Shown here one piece after another: positions 15,517 to 25,489 of a stretch of 42,656 nucleotides of DNA. The first letter of the stretch is position 1. Each line of letters starts with the position of its first letter. The stretch is from Rhizobium sp. Q54 (lineage in GTDB: Bacteria > Pseudomonadota > Alphaproteobacteria > Rhizobiales > Xanthobacteraceae), in assembly GCA_945870035.1 (NCBI GenBank), contig CAMBQQ010000028.1:1-42656 (forward strand). The letters are read 5' to 3'. The translations under genes and the position numbers were made by a program. A model generated the notes under the pieces. It saw only the letters and a list, made by a program, of their open reading frames with translations. It was not told where the DNA came from and ran no database searches.

Positions 15517-18432
15517 TCAAACCGCGCGCTTGAACCCACCGCGCCGCACCTTGTCGAGCGCCTGCTCGATGGCATTTTCCAGCGCGCTCATTTCGAACGG
15601 CTTGCGCAGAATGTCGAATTGGCCATCGGCGGCCAAGGCGGCCTGGCTGTAGCCGCTGGTGAGCAATAGCGGCAGTTCGGGAAAGCGCTCACGGCACAGA
15701 TGCGCCAGCGCCATGCCGTCCATCGCCCCCGGCATCACGATGTCCGACAGCATCAGATCGAAGGCGATGCCCTGCTCGAGATGGCGCAGCGCCTCGGCGG
15801 CGTTCTCGGCGCGCACCACGCGGTAGCCGAACTGCTCGAGCAGCGCGGTGGTGACGTCGGCGACTTCGCGGCTGTCCTCGACGACCAGCACCGTGCCCTG
15901 CGCCGACGTGGCAGGCGCGATTTCATTTTCACCAGCGGTCTGCTCGGCCTCGCTCTGCGCGCGCGGCAGATATATCGTGACGACCGTGCCTTTGCCGACT
16001 TCGCTGGTCACCGTCGCCGCGCCGCCGCTCTGGTTGGCAAAGCCGTGCACCTGCGACAGGCCGAGCCCGGTCCCCTTGCCGACCGGCTTGGTGGTGAAGA
16101 ATGGCTCGAACACCCGCGCCAGAGTTTCCGGCGCAATGCCGGTGCCGGTGTCGATCAGCGACAGCGCGACAAAGTCGCCGGTTAACGAACCGACCGACGA
16201 GCCCGGCCGCAGCACGACATTGCGCGCCTGCAAGGTGATGCTGCCGCCGTCCGGCATCGCGTCGCGCGCATTGACCTCCATGTTCACCAGCGCCAGTTCG
16301 AGCTCGCCGAGATCTGTTTTCACCGGCCAGATATCCGGCGCGACATCGCAGATGAATTCGATGGTGCCGCCAAGCGACGGCGCCAGCATGTCGCGCACCG
16401 CGTCGATGCGCGGACCGACATCGGCCACCACCGGCATCAATTGCTGGCGGCGCGAGAAGGTCAGCAATTGCCGCGTGAGCCGCTCGCCACGGCCGGCGGC
16501 GGCGCGGATCGCCTCGACCGCATGAGTATCTTTCTGCTCTTTCAGCCGGCGTTGCAGGATCTGCGCATAGCCCGACACGATCATCAAAAGATTGTTGAAG
16601 TCGTGCGCGATGCCGCCGGTCAACTGGCCGAGCGCTTCCATCTTCTGCGACTGCGCCAGTTGTTCGCGCGTCTGCTCAAGCGCGAGCCGTGCTTCGTGCT
16701 GTACGGTGATGTCGCGGACCAGTTGAGCGAAGCCGATCAACTGGCCCTGTTCGTCGCGAATGGCGTCCATCACCACGCTGGCGAAGAATCGGCTGCCATC
16801 CTTGCGCACCAGCCAGGCCTGGCCCTCGAACTGGCCCTGTTCGGTCGCCGCAGCGATCGCCTTTTCGCCAAGACCGACGGCGCGCTCTTCCTCGGCCAGA
16901 AATATCTCGAAATGCCGGCCGATAATCTCGCCGGCGCTATAGCCCTTGATGCGCGCGGCGCCCTCGTCCCAACTGCTGACGCGGCCATTGCCATCGAGCA
17001 TATAGATGGCGTAGTCGCGCACGCCCCTGAGCAGAAACTGGTAATTCTGTTCGCTGTCGCGCAGCGCCACCTCGGCCTCGCGCCGCGCCGTGACGTCAAG
17101 ACAGACGCCGAGCATGCGGATCGGCGCGCCGCTCTCGTCGCGCACCACTTCGCCGACGCTCTGCAAATGGCGCACGCCACCATCGGGCCGCACGATGCGC
17201 TCTTCATGGCTGAAGTCGGCGCGGCCGCTTTCCAGCGCCTTGCTGATGTTCTTCTGCACGCGATCGCGGTCGTCCGGATGCAGGAAGCCAACAAAGTCCT
17301 CAACCTTGCTCGGCGCCGTTTGCCGGGTGACGCCGTAGATGTCCATCAGTTCGTCCGACCAGGTGACCTTGTTGTCGCGGATGTCCCACGACCAACTCCC
17401 GAGATTGGCGAGGCGCTGCGCTTCGGTGAGATGAATATTGGCGTCGGCCAGAGCGGCGGTGCGTTCCTTGACGCGGGCATCGAGTTCGATCTGCGTACGC
17501 CGCAGATCATCCTCGGTGGCGCGCCGCATCGCCACGTCGGCGCTCAGCGCCAGTGACGGCACCGAGACGCTGATCATGAAGGTCAGCAGCAGCAGGAAGG
17601 ATTCATTCAGGCCCAACTGGCCGAACGGACCGGCATTGAGCGTCGTCGCCCAGATGGCGAAGCCGGTCAGGATCACCGCCACCGTCGCGGTGTCGCGGGG
17701 CCCACGCCGCAAAGCCGCCCACAGCAGCGGCAGGATAGCGAGAAAGCCGAGCGGGCTGGTGTATTCCGACAAAGGCAGCAGCGGGCTGAACGCCGCCGCG
17801 CCGACCGCGACGGCTAAGCCGAGTACGGCGGCGACCTCGCCGACTTCGCGGCCGGACGGCCGCAGCCTCGACCAGGCCGTGCGCGCCCACAGAACAATGA
17901 CCGGCGTCACCACCAGCGCGCCGGCAGCGTCGCCCAGCCACCAGGTCACCCAGACCGGCGTCAGCTTGTCGTATGGCGCAAGGCCGGCCCAATACAGCGT
18001 CGCCACGCCGATGCTGGCGCTGACCACGGTGGCTGGCGCAAAGCTCACTGCGGCGAACTTCATCACTCCGGCCGGCGTCGTGAAGGTATTGGCGCCGTCC
18101 GACCAGCGCGCGATCAGAAACCCGCCGACCACGGCTTCCAGCGTATTGCCGAGCGCGATCAAAGCCGAGGTCTCGATCGTGCCTGCAGTGGTGAGATTGG
18201 CGGCAAAGGCGCCGGCAAAGATGGCCGGCCAGAGCCGCAGACCGCCCAATAGCACCGCGGCGAGCGCCAGGCCGCTCGGCGGCCAGATCGGGCTGGCGCT
18301 CGGATTGATCGAGGCCAAAGCCAGGCCAAGCTTGGCCAAAATAAAATAAGCAAGAAAAACAGCGATGAGCGCCGCGACGGTCCGGGCGAGCGAAGGCCAA
18401 ATCGGCCGAGCCGTTTCAGGGAACTTTTCCAA
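15517..18432 (-). CDS. MASE1-PAS-PAS hybrid histidine kinase with C-terminal receiver
   Basis: A 971-residue inner-membrane sensor. Domains in order: MASE1, about eight membrane segments at 10-295; coiled coil 300-340; PAS 340-450; PAS 462-578; HisKA with His610 in GGIAHDFNN; HATPase with Asn721, DTGTGI at 761-766 and GKGTGLGLS near 786; receiver 846-965 with Asp897 in LMLSDIVMPG and Lys944. All phosphotransfer residues are present. The start is a TTG at 18432 with GGGGGA about 7 nt upstream; the open leader back to 18885 overlaps the divergent sciP gene. It sits between flgD and sciP, which hints at a link to motility or cell-cycle control, but the signal and target are unknown. Confidence 0.88.
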   Translation of the reverse strand: MEKFPETARPIWPSLARTVAALIAVFLAYFILAKLGLALASINPSASPIWPPSGLALAAVLLGGLRLWPAIFAGAFAANLTTAGTIETSALIALGNTLEAVVGGFLIARWSDGANTFTTPAGVMKFAAVSFAPATVVSASIGVATLYWAGLAPYDKLTPVWVTWWLGDAAGALVVTPVIVLWARTAWSRLRPSGREVGEVAAVLGLAVAVGAAAFSPLLPLSEYTSPLGFLAILPLLWAALRRGPRDTATVAVILTGFAIWATTLNAGPFGQLGLNESFLLLLTFMISVSVPSLALSADVAMRRATEDDLRRTQIELDARVKERTAALADANIHLTEAQRLANLGSWSWDIRDNKVTWSDELMDIYGVTRQTAPSKVEDFVGFLHPDDRDRVQKNISKALESGRADFSHEERIVRPDGGVRHLQSVGEVVRDESGAPIRMLGVCLDVTARREAEVALRDSEQNYQFLLRGVRDYAIYMLDGNGRVSSWDEGAARIKGYSAGEIIGRHFEIFLAEEERAVGLGEKAIAAATEQGQFEGQAWLVRKDGSRFFASVVMDAIRDEQGQLIGFAQLVRDITVQHEARLALEQTREQLAQSQKMEALGQLTGGIAHDFNNLLMIVSGYAQILQRRLKEQKDTHAVEAIRAAAGRGERLTRQLLTFSRRQQLMPVVADVGPRIDAVRDMLAPSLGGTIEFICDVAPDIWPVKTDLGELELALVNMEVNARDAMPDGGSITLQARNVVLRPGSSVGSLTGDFVALSLIDTGTGIAPETLARVFEPFFTTKPVGKGTGLGLSQVHGFANQSGGAATVTSEVGKGTVVTIYLPRAQSEAEQTAGENEIAPATSAQGTVLVVEDSREVADVTTALLEQFGYRVVRAENAAEALRHLEQGIAFDLMLSDIVMPGAMDGMALAHLCRERFPELPLLLTSGYSQAALAADGQFDILRKPFEMSALENAIEQALDKVRRGGFKRAV

Positions 18433-18527
18433 GCTCGATCCCCCGCAAAACGCTAATCTAGCGGGTCTAATTGAACTTGAAACCCCGATCTTGCTATCCT
18501 CGGCAGCCGCGGGGAAATTCCCAACCG

Positions 18528-18576
18528 TAACCAAAAGGTTAGCAAAAACCGGGCAAACTTTTCCTGTTCCGCCCGA
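18528..18576. promoter_or_regulatory. possible regulatory region between hybrid kinase and sciP
   Basis: TAACC-AAAA-GGTTA (18528-18541) holds two opposed TAACC half-sites like those in CtrA boxes. Ten bp later GGGCAAACTTTTCCTG and then CCGCCCGA (18569-18576) line up, with a 1-bp shift, with the block following the CtrA box of fliF. No full TTAA-N7-TTAA is present, so CtrA binding is only a suggestion. Confidence 0.35.
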
Positions 18577-18657
18577 TGAGCTTAGGCGAATTTTAAGTCG
18601 GGGCCTGTAGTTTTTGTCGCAGTTGCAGTCATCAGTAGAGTCTTTGTGAGTATTCCA

Positions 18658-18933
18658 ATGACCGAACCCCACCGCCCGAGGCTCAAATACGTCATCGGGC
18701 CCGATGGCAGTCCGCTTACGATTGCGGACCTGCCGCCGCCGACAACGAAACGTTGGGTCATCCGCCGCAAGGCCGAGGTGGTCGCAGCCGTCCGCGGCGG
18801 ATTGCTGTCCCTCGAAGAAGCCTGTGCGCGCTATACCCTCACCGTCGAAGAATTCCTGTCCTGGCAGTATTCGATTGACCAGCACGGCCTCGCCGGCCTG
18901 CGCACCACGCGCATCCAGCAGTACCGGCAGTAG
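18658..18933 (+). CDS. sciP: SciP-like CtrA inhibitor (DUF1153 protein)
   Basis: A 91-residue protein of the DUF1153/SciP family. In Caulobacter, SciP is a small helix-turn-helix protein that binds CtrA and blocks its activation of transcription in swarmer cells. Family marks are YVIGPDGSPLTIADLPPP, RWVIRRKAEVVAAVRGGLLS, the helix-turn-helix at about 36-70 (LEEACARYTLTVEEFLSW) and the terminal HGLAGLRTTRIQQYR. ATG 18658 was chosen over an upstream GTG at 18646 because family proteins start MTEPHRP. It lies between the divergent hybrid kinase and the fliF operon and ends in a strong terminator. The family call is firm; conserved function in this organism is inferred. Confidence 0.92.
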   Translation: MTEPHRPRLKYVIGPDGSPLTIADLPPPTTKRWVIRRKAEVVAAVRGGLLSLEEACARYTLTVEEFLSWQYSIDQHGLAGLRTTRIQQYRQ

Positions 18934-18965
18934 CCTTCTTCATCGATCTTCTTTGAACCTGATTT

Positions 18966-19006
18966 GAAAACGCCGGCCCCAAGGTCAACTTGGGGCCGGC
19001 GTTTTC
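18966..19006. terminator. strong bidirectional rho-independent terminator after sciP
   Basis: An 18-bp perfect stem: 18966-18983 pairs with 18989-19006 around the 5-nt loop GTCAA. The core is CGCCGGCCCCAAG, flanked by AAAA on the left and TTTT on the right. It separates sciP from the fliF promoter. Confidence 0.92.
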
Positions 19007-19115
19007 GCATGTTCAATTTCCTTGCGAAATTCACAGCCGCGCGGAGTGATCTGTTCACGATCAAAACAATGGTTCAGCGCGCGCCGATTGAAAAAAGGCC
19101 TTGCCGCCCAACTCG

Positions 19116-19156
19116 TTAACCAGACGCTAACCATATACTGGGCAAAACTTGCCGGG
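19116..19156 (+). promoter_or_regulatory. fliF promoter: CtrA-like box plus GGCAA/TTGCC palindrome
   Basis: TTAA-N7-CTAACCAT (19116-19134) matches the CtrA consensus TTAA-N7-TTAA in seven of eight positions. After a 9-bp gap from CTAA, GGGCAAAACTTGCCGGG (19140-19156) forms an inverted repeat similar to Caulobacter ftr-type FlbD sites. The same two elements at the same spacing precede flhA. The fliF start codon is 39 bp downstream of the palindrome. Confidence 0.7.
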
Positions 19157-19194
19157 TACCGCCCGAAGGGGCGCCACGCGGCTAGGAAGAACCA

Positions 19195-20931
19195 GTGCAA
19201 GGCTTTTTCGATTTTGTGAAATCGCTGGGTGCGGCGCGAATGGCGGCGATGGCCGCAGTGACGTTGGCACTGATCGGCTTCTTCGCCTTTCTGATGATCC
19301 GCATGAATGCGCCGACCATGGTGCCGCTGTTTACCGACCTCTCGGTCGAGGATAGCAGCGCGATCATCAAGGATCTGGAACGTCAGGCCATCGCCTACCA
19401 GATGAAGAACGACGGCGCGATCATCATGGTGCCGAAGGATAACGTCGCCCGCTTGCGCATGAAGCTGGCCGAAGGCGGGCTGCCCAAAGGCGGCGGCGTC
19501 GGCTACGAAATCTTCGACAAGTCGGACGCGCTCGGCGCCACGTCGTTCATCCAGAACATCAATCACCTGCGCGCGCTGGAAGGCGAACTGGCCCGCACCA
19601 TTCGCGGCCTCGACCGCGTCTCGGCGGCGCGCGTCCATCTGGTACTGCCGGAACGCCCGCTGTTCTCGCGCGACAAGGTCGAGGCCTCGGCCTCGATCGT
19701 GCTCAAGGTGCGCGGCTCGCTGGAGCCGCAGCAGGTGCGCGCCATCCGCCATCTGGTTGCCACCGCGGTCAGCGGCATGAAGCCGGAGCGTGTCTCGGTG
19801 ATCGACGAAAGCGGCCGCCTGCTGGCCGACGGCGCGGCGCAGGATAATGCACTGGGCGGTGTCAGCGCCGACGAACGCAAGGCCGGCTACGAAAGCCGCC
19901 TGCGCGCGCAGGTCGAAGCCATCGTTTCCTCGGTGGTCGGCCCCGGCAAGGCCCGCGTCCAGCTCAACGCCGATTTCGACCTCAACCGCATCACCCAGAC
20001 CTCCGACAAGTTCGATCCGGACGGCCGCGTCGTGCGCTCGAGCCAGACCCGGGAAGAGCAATCCAACTCGCAGGACGGCAAGGAAGGCGGCCCGGTCTCG
20101 GTTGCCGGCGAACTGCCCGGCACCAACAAGGACGCCAACAGCCCCGGCGGCGGCCAGCGCGACCAGAGCAAGAAGACCGAGGAAATCGTCAATTACGAGA
20201 TCTCGCGCACGACCAAGACCGAGGTCATCGAAGCCGGCCGCGTCAACCGCATTTCCGCCGCCGTGCTGGTCGACGGGCGTTATGTGAAAGACGCCAAGGG
20301 CGAGATGGTCTATCAACCGCGCGCCAAGGAAGAGATCGACCGCATCGCCGCTTTGGTGCGTACCGCCATCGGCTTCGACGCCAAGCGCGGCGACCAGATC
20401 GAAGTCGTCAACCTGCGCTTCGCCGACAGCGGCGAGCCTTTGTCGATCGCCGATAATCTCGGCTGGATGAAATATTTCCAGTTCACCAAGGACGACATCA
20501 TGGGCGCCGCCGAAAAGGGCGTCATGGCGCTTCTCGGCCTCATCGTACTCTTGATGGTGGTGCGGCCGCTGGTGCGCCGCATCGTCACGCCGGACACCGC
20601 CGCTCTCGGCAAGGCCGGTGCTGCCGGCATGGCCGGCGTGGCCGGCGCGCTCGGCGGCGCCGTCCAGTTCGGACCCGACGGCCAGCCGCTCCCGCCGGGC
20701 GACGCCGGCGGCTCCGACAGCCTGACCAATACCAGCGGCACCAATATCGCGATCGTCGGCGGCGAAGACACCGTGGCGATTTCCAACCGCACCTCGGCCA
20801 TGATCGACGTCGCCAAGGTGCAGGGCCAGGTGCACGCCCAGTCGGTGCAGAAAGTCGGCGAACTGGCCGAGAAGAATCCGCACGAGGCGGTCTCGATCAT
20901 CCGCAGTTGGCTCCACGAGGAAGCGGCCTAA
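19195..20931 (+). CDS. fliF: flagellar MS-ring protein FliF
   Basis: FliF builds the MS ring that anchors the flagellar basal body in the inner membrane. The 578-residue protein has a first membrane segment at 16-36, the YscJ/FliF ring-building domains at about 40-215 (including RALEGELARTIRGLDRVSAARVHLVLPE), an FliF C-domain with a disordered Gly/Asn-rich insert near 290-325, a second membrane segment at 441-462 and a cytoplasmic tail. The last helix, VQKVGELAEKNPHEAVSIIRSWL, is the FliG-binding end. The start is GTG with AGGAAGA upstream. First gene of fliF-fliG-fliH-fliN-flbD; its TAA directly abuts the fliG ATG. Confidence 0.97.
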   Translation: MQGFFDFVKSLGAARMAAMAAVTLALIGFFAFLMIRMNAPTMVPLFTDLSVEDSSAIIKDLERQAIAYQMKNDGAIIMVPKDNVARLRMKLAEGGLPKGGGVGYEIFDKSDALGATSFIQNINHLRALEGELARTIRGLDRVSAARVHLVLPERPLFSRDKVEASASIVLKVRGSLEPQQVRAIRHLVATAVSGMKPERVSVIDESGRLLADGAAQDNALGGVSADERKAGYESRLRAQVEAIVSSVVGPGKARVQLNADFDLNRITQTSDKFDPDGRVVRSSQTREEQSNSQDGKEGGPVSVAGELPGTNKDANSPGGGQRDQSKKTEEIVNYEISRTTKTEVIEAGRVNRISAAVLVDGRYVKDAKGEMVYQPRAKEEIDRIAALVRTAIGFDAKRGDQIEVVNLRFADSGEPLSIADNLGWMKYFQFTKDDIMGAAEKGVMALLGLIVLLMVVRPLVRRIVTPDTAALGKAGAAGMAGVAGALGGAVQFGPDGQPLPPGDAGGSDSLTNTSGTNIAIVGGEDTVAISNRTSAMIDVAKVQGQVHAQSVQKVGELAEKNPHEAVSIIRSWLHEEAA

Positions 20932-22038
20932 ATGCCCTCAGTTTACGACAAGCAAAAAGCCGGCGACCGTGACGAGGCCCGTGAGGACATTGGCGGCCTG
21001 ATGGCCGAACTCGCCAGCCGGCCGCAGGTGGCGACGGGCAAGCGCAAGCTGACCGGGCCGGAGCGTGCGGCCGTGTTGATGCTGGCGCTCGGCGACCAGT
21101 ATGGCGGCAAGATCTTCAGCATGCTCGACGACGACGAGCTGCGCGAGATTTCCATCGTTATGTCACAGCTCGGCACCATCGAGTCGGAAGAGGTCGAAGC
21201 GCTGCTCCTGGAATTCGTCGGCCGGCTGTCGGCCTCCGGCGCGCTGCTCGGCAATTACGACGCCACCGAGCGCCTGTTGCAGCAATATCTGCCGAAAGAC
21301 CGCGTCGGCGGCATCATGGACGAAATCCGCGGCCCCGCCGGGCGCAACATGTGGGAGAAGCTCGCCAACGTTCAGGAAGAAGTGCTGGCGAACTATCTCA
21401 AGAACGAATATCCGCAGACCGTCGCCGTCGTTCTGTCCAAGCTCAGGCCCGAACACGCCGCGCGCGTGCTGTCTATTCTGCCTGAGGACATGTCGCTCGA
21501 CTGCGTCGGCCGCATGCTGAAGATGGAAGCGGTGCAGAAGGATGTCATCGAGCGCGTCGAGCAGACGTTGCGCACCGAATTCATGTCCAACCTGTCGCAG
21601 AAGCGCCGCCGCGACGCGCACGAAGTCATGGCGGAAATTTTCAACAATTTCGACCGCCAGACCGAAACCCGCTTCTTGACCGCGCTGGAAGAAGAAAACC
21701 GGGACGCTGCCGAGCGCATCAAGGCGCTGATGTTCACCTTCGACGATCTGATCAAGCTCGATGCCGGTTCGGCGCAGACGTTGATGCGCAACATCGACAA
21801 GGACAAGCTCGCCATCGCGCTGAAAGGCGCGACCGAGAAGGTGCGCGAATTCCTCTTCAAGAACATGTCGAGCCGCGCCGCCAAGATGCTGGTCGACGAC
21901 ATGGGCGCGTTAGGGGCGGTGCGCCTGCGCGACGTCGACGAGGCGCAGACGTTGCTGGTCAATATCGCCAAGGATCTGGCGGCGAAGGGTGAAATCCTCA
22001 TCGCCAAGAGCCAGGGCGACGACGAACTGATCTATTAG
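20932..22038 (+). CDS. fliG: flagellar motor switch protein FliG
   Basis: FliG is the rotor component that meets the MotA stator and the FliF tail. The 368-residue protein has about 35 extra N-terminal residues, then the FliF-binding N domain (from 40), the middle domain with EYPQ at 159-162 where most FliGs have EHPQ, and the C-terminal torque domain with Arg315, Asp322-Asp323 and Arg331 in [22 protein letters not shown]. These charged positions correspond to those needed for torque in E. coli. Start codon directly follows the fliF stop, so the two are translationally coupled. Confidence 0.97.
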   Translation: MPSVYDKQKAGDRDEAREDIGGLMAELASRPQVATGKRKLTGPERAAVLMLALGDQYGGKIFSMLDDDELREISIVMSQLGTIESEEVEALLLEFVGRLSASGALLGNYDATERLLQQYLPKDRVGGIMDEIRGPAGRNMWEKLANVQEEVLANYLKNEYPQTVAVVLSKLRPEHAARVLSILPEDMSLDCVGRMLKMEAVQKDVIERVEQTLRTEFMSNLSQKRRRDAHEVMAEIFNNFDRQTETRFLTALEEENRDAAERIKALMFTFDDLIKLDAGSAQTLMRNIDKDKLAIALKGATEKVREFLFKNMSSRAAKMLVDDMGALGAVRLRDVDEAQTLLVNIAKDLAAKGEILIAKSQGDDELIY

Positions 22039-22049
22039 GGTTTTAAAGA

Positions 22050-22670
22050 ATGGCCACCGCCGCGAAATTCATGTTCGACGAAGACTTCGCCCCCGGCGGG
22101 GTCAAGCCGACCATTACCTTGATCGAGCACGAGCGTCGCAGCGCCGATGCCGAGGCCATCGCGCATCGCAAAGGCTTCGAGGCCGGGCAGACGCAGGCCC
22201 GCGCCGAAGCGGCCGAACGTATCGCCCGCGCGCTGACCCAGATCGCCGACAGTATGACGCGCCTCAACGCGGCGTTGACCGGCATCGAGGCGCGGCTTGA
22301 AACCGAAGCGGTGCAGGTCGCGGTTGCGGTCGCCGGCAAGCTGTCGCCCGAACTGGTGGCGCGTGAGCCGCTGGCCGAAATCTCCGCTCTCGCCAGTGAG
22401 GCATTCCGCCAGTTGGTGGCGACGCCGCAAATCTCCATTCACACCGGCGCCGATATTTTCGACGCAGCCAAGGAAAAGCTCGAAGAGATCGCGCGCACGC
22501 GCGGCTTCGAGGGCCGCCTGACCGTGCAGAGCGACGCCAACGTCGCGCCGGGCGACTGCCGCATCGAATGGGCCGACGGCGGCGTCACCCGCGACACCAC
22601 GGCGACTTTGGCGACAATCGAAGACATGGTCGCCCGCTATATCGCGGCGCGCGCCAACGTAGCGAGCTAA
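22050..22670 (+). CDS. fliH: flagellar export ATPase regulator FliH-like (FlbE-type)
   Basis: A 206-residue, Ala/Glu-rich, mostly helical protein without membrane segments. The N terminus (KFMFDEDFAPGG) is followed by a long helix (about 25-95, with RKGFEAGQTQARAEAAERIARAL) and a C-terminal domain carrying LVAREPLAEISALASEAFRQL and GDCRIEWADGGVTRDT, the FliH/YscL end. FliH links the FliI ATPase to the C ring and restrains it. In Caulobacter the gene at this place is flbE. The call rests on position between fliG and fliN plus the C-terminal GDCRIEWADGG motif. Confidence 0.85.
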   Translation: MATAAKFMFDEDFAPGGVKPTITLIEHERRSADAEAIAHRKGFEAGQTQARAEAAERIARALTQIADSMTRLNAALTGIEARLETEAVQVAVAVAGKLSPELVAREPLAEISALASEAFRQLVATPQISIHTGADIFDAAKEKLEEIARTRGFEGRLTVQSDANVAPGDCRIEWADGGVTRDTTATLATIEDMVARYIAARANVAS

Positions 22671-22709
22671 CAAGGTTTCGGAATTGAACAGGCTTCTGGA
22701 GACGACGCG

Positions 22710-23069
22710 ATGAGTGAAGACGAAACCAAGGTGCCGCTGCCCGATCTCGAGAGCGGCGAACTCCAGGCGCAGGACTCCGGCTCGCTGGCGCCGTCGCAGC
22801 AACCGGATTCGGTGCATCGCGGCGCCCAGGATCTTGAAGCGCTGTTCGACGTGCCGGTGCAGGTTTCCGCCGTGCTCGGCCGCGCCCGCATGGATGTCGG
22901 CGAACTGTTGAAGCTCGGGCCCGGCGCCGTGCTCGAACTCGACCGCAAGGTCGGCGAAGCGATCGATATCTACGTCAACAATCGCCTGGTGGCGCTCGGT
23001 GAAGTGGTGCTGGTCGAAGACAAGCTCGGCGTGACGATGACGGAAATCATCAAGTCGGAAAAGAACTGA
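22710..23069 (+). CDS. fliN: flagellar motor switch protein FliN
   Basis: FliN forms much of the C ring and docks FliH for export. The 119-residue protein has a flexible acidic N terminus (1-40) and one SpoA domain at about 44-115, with LFDVPVQVSAVLGRARMDVGELLKLGPGAVLELDRKVGEAIDIYVNN and the closing LGVTMTEII. The ATG follows GGAG by 8 nt. It lies between fliH and flbD. No fliM is present in the window. Confidence 0.95.
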   Translation: MSEDETKVPLPDLESGELQAQDSGSLAPSQQPDSVHRGAQDLEALFDVPVQVSAVLGRARMDVGELLKLGPGAVLELDRKVGEAIDIYVNNRLVALGEVVLVEDKLGVTMTEIIKSEKN

Positions 23070-23114
23070 TACCCGTAGAAACGGGACTACCAACATGGAC
23101 TTCGGAGCACGATC

Positions 23115-24485
<1,371 letters not shown>

Positions 24486-24505
24486 ACGCCACGTCATTTG
24501 ATTAA

Positions 24506-24533
24506 AACAGCCGGCGATTTTCCGCCGGCTGTT
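24506..24533 (+). terminator. hairpin terminator of the fliF operon
   Basis: AACAGCCGGCG (24506-24516) pairs perfectly with CGCCGGCTGTT (24523-24533) around a 6-nt loop, 21 bp after the flbD stop. There is no long T tract, so termination may be partial. Confidence 0.7.
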
Positions 24534-24571
24534 GCATGGAACCAGCCGCCCTGCCCCGCCGTTAAGGCCGC

Positions 24572-25489
24572 ATGGTAAGGGCACTCCTCTGTCACAATCC
24601 GAGCGCGGGCACTGACGGCAAGGACAAGGACAGCATCCTTGCCGCGCTCAAACTCGCCGGTTACGACACATCCTATGTCTCGGTAAAGGATGACGATTTC
24701 AAAAAAACGCTCGCCGGCGACGACGACCTCATCGTCGCTGCCGGCGGCGATGGCACGCTGGCCTCGGTCCTTCTCGCAGTGCAGGACCGCACCCGGCCGG
24801 TCGCGATCCTGCCACTGGGCACCGCCAACAACTTTGCCCGCTCGCTAGGCATTGCCGGCACGCCGCAGGAGCTGGTCGAGACCTGGACGCTGGACCGTTA
24901 CGTCGAGGTCAATATCGGCTCGGTCACCGGCTACTGGGGCACCACGCTGTTTCTGGAAAGCTACGGCGTCGGCGTGTTTCCGGCTTTCCTTGAAGACGTC
25001 GCCAAACGCAAGAAACCGAAAGGCGCCAATAATCTGCTCAAGGGCCGCGAGGCTTTCCAGGAGACGCTGAAGGAAGCCAAACCCTTTGACGTCGTCGTCA
25101 AGATCGATGGCAAGAACTACGAAAAAACGCTGCTCGGCGTGGAGGTGGCCAACATTGCCTTTACCGGTCCGGGCCTGCCGATTGCCGCGAAAGCCGATCT
25201 CGGCGACGGCAAGCTCGACGTCGTTTATTTCGAGACGGCCGAACGCAAAAAGCTGATCAAGTGGATCGACGCGCCGCAGGTCGAGATGCCGCCGGTAACG
25301 TTGCGCAAGGCGACCAGCGTCAGCCTCACATGGAGCGGCCAGCCGGCGCGCGTCGATGATGAATACTTCGAGGCGAACGAAAAAGAGCAGACCGTCGATA
25401 TCGTCTGCGAGGAAATCCCGGTTTGCGTCTTGATGCCGGTGAAGCATCCGGTGCAGAAAGCGCATCAGAAGAAAGCAGGTGCGGCATGA
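24572..25489 (+). CDS. diacylglycerol kinase-family lipid kinase (YegS/DgkB-like)
   Basis: A 305-residue cytoplasmic kinase. It has the DAGK catalytic signature: NPSAG at 9-13, GGDGT at 58-62 and PLGTANNFARSLG from 81, then an all-beta second domain with LLGVEVANIAFTGPGLPIAAKADLGDGKLDV. Members phosphorylate diacylglycerol or other lipids, including sphingoid or glycolipid substrates. The ATG of the next gene overlaps its stop (ATGA at 25486-25489), so it is translationally coupled to an inositol-monophosphatase-family enzyme. The actual lipid is unknown. Confidence 0.88.
   Translation: MVRALLCHNPSAGTDGKDKDSILAALKLAGYDTSYVSVKDDDFKKTLAGDDDLIVAAGGDGTLASVLLAVQDRTRPVAILPLGTANNFARSLGIAGTPQELVETWTLDRYVEVNIGSVTGYWGTTLFLESYGVGVFPAFLEDVAKRKKPKGANNLLKGREAFQETLKEAKPFDVVVKIDGKNYEKTLLGVEVANIAFTGPGLPIAAKADLGDGKLDVVYFETAERKKLIKWIDAPQVEMPPVTLRKATSVSLTWSGQPARVDDEYFEANEKEQTVDIVCEEIPVCVLMPVKHPVQKAHQKKAGAA

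Noticed and set aside
18433-18885. N-terminal extension of the hybrid kinase by 151 residues
   Set aside because: It overlaps sciP on the other strand and lacks any domain; TTG 18432 has a good ribosome binding site just before the first membrane segment.
19139-19153. TGGGCAAAACTTGCC before fliF as a sigma-54 promoter
   Set aside because: Only 9 bp separate GG and GC; sigma-54 needs 10. The symmetry and the twin at flhA fit a protein-binding palindrome better.
18985-20916. Minus-strand open frame of 643 codons opposite fliF
   Set aside because: The translation is rich in His, Asp, Arg and Gly with no family features; it is the antisense shadow of fliF.
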